This document shows, one piece after another, positions 63,836-64,000 of a stretch of DNA of 64,000 nt. This stretch comes from Succinivibrio dextrinosolvens (GTDB lineage Bacteria; Pseudomonadota; Gammaproteobacteria; Enterobacterales; Succinivibrionaceae): positions 310,001-374,000 of the forward strand of contig NZ_CP047056.1 of assembly GCF_011065405.1 (NCBI RefSeq), given 5' to 3'. The notes beneath the pieces are model-generated. The model saw only the letters and a program-made list of their open reading frames with translations, did no database searches and was not told the DNA's origin. The stretch's first letter is position 1. Each line of letters starts with the position of its first letter. The position numbers were made by a program, and so were the translations under genes.

Positions 63836-64000
63836 ATGATAATAGCTACCCATGACGGAACCTTCCATGCAGATGAAACTACTGCATGCGCCATTCTTAC
63901 ATATCTTTTTGAGACTTCCTCAATCATAAGATCACGAGATCCATCTGAGCTTGAAAAAGCAGATATTGTTATTGATGTATCTAATATAAATGACGATAAG
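63836..64000 (+). CDS. MYG1-family (UPF0160) protein, N-terminal part
   Basis: The ATG at 63836, with AAGGAG 6 bases upstream, opens a frame that is still open at the window edge (55 codons). It reads MIIATHDGTFHADETTACAI, then IIRSRDPSELEKADIVIDV, which is the MYG1/UPF0160 signature (THDGTFHADE and a conserved R-x-R-D). These are DHH-type metal-dependent hydrolases; the eukaryotic MYG1 is an RNA exonuclease. The bacterial role is not established. Only the N-terminal sixth or so is visible. Confidence 0.85.
   Translation, partial: MIIATHDGTFHADETTACAILTYLFETSSIIRSRDPSELEKADIVIDVSNINDDK

Overview
The window looks like the chromosome of a low-GC (roughly 38-40% by eye) gammaproteobacterium. 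Gene content and protein style fit the Succinivibrionaceae (Succinivibrio/Succinatimonas-type gut bacteria). The evidence is a recC-recB-recD operon, the tig-clpP-clpX / lon / ppiD neighbourhood, ttcA, uspE, yigZ, nhaB next to dsbB, dusC and a complete-looking hisGDCBHAFI operon. The taxonomic placement is inferred from gene content, not from a marker phylogeny. I saw no rRNA, tRNA or CRISPR array.

Region 1 (1-7.3 kb) is mobile and scarred. It holds the 3' part of a recombinase-in-trio (RIT) element: three overlapping tyrosine recombinases, the first cut by the window edge. Next come an ISL3 transposase truncated at the RIT end, a secreted LprI-like protein, and two nested hairpin repeats. 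A complete IS66-type element follows with a perfect 8-bp target duplication. The region ends with a broken HU gene joined to an antiparallel DUF1016 fragment.

Region 2 (7.3-22.4 kb) is a minus-strand block. recC-recB-recD is bracketed by two AAA-ATPase-like/DUF1703 nuclease-fold proteins, and a graspetide-type ATP-grasp ligase lies beside it that seems to have lost its N-terminus.

Region 3 (22.5-30.2 kb) holds uspE-ttcA and a co-oriented run of yigZ, a DotH/IcmK-like type IVB secretion protein, a lytic transglycosylase and a UvrD-like helicase. A ZIP transporter and two small proteins follow. The start of one small protein lies inside a striking hairpin.

Region 4 (30.4-41 kb) is the protein quality-control cluster ppiD, lon, clpX, clpP and tig. 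It is interrupted between lon and clpX by an Rpn-type nuclease gene followed by a nearly identical copy of that gene's own C-terminal third. The hupB gene usual between lon and ppiD is replaced by an acidic protein of unknown function.

Region 5 (41-50.3 kb) carries a cytoplasmic GH84 hexosaminidase, a 1074-residue TerB-C-like protein, an AspT/YidE-type transporter with a long structured leader, a membrane protein and nhaB. An IS4-family element with long terminal inverted repeats and a 7-bp duplication sits between nhaB and dsbB.

Region 6 (53-64 kb) has an orphan amino-acid-binding protein, then hisG-hisD-hisC-hisB-hisH-hisA-hisF-hisI. This operon covers all histidine steps except HisE. A TerC/Alx-type membrane protein, a periplasmic protein, dusC and the start of a MYG1-family gene follow. 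The strongest leads are the Rpn gene with its duplicated C-terminal cassette, the start-codon hairpin at 29740-29790 and the DotH-like/transglycosylase/helicase run.
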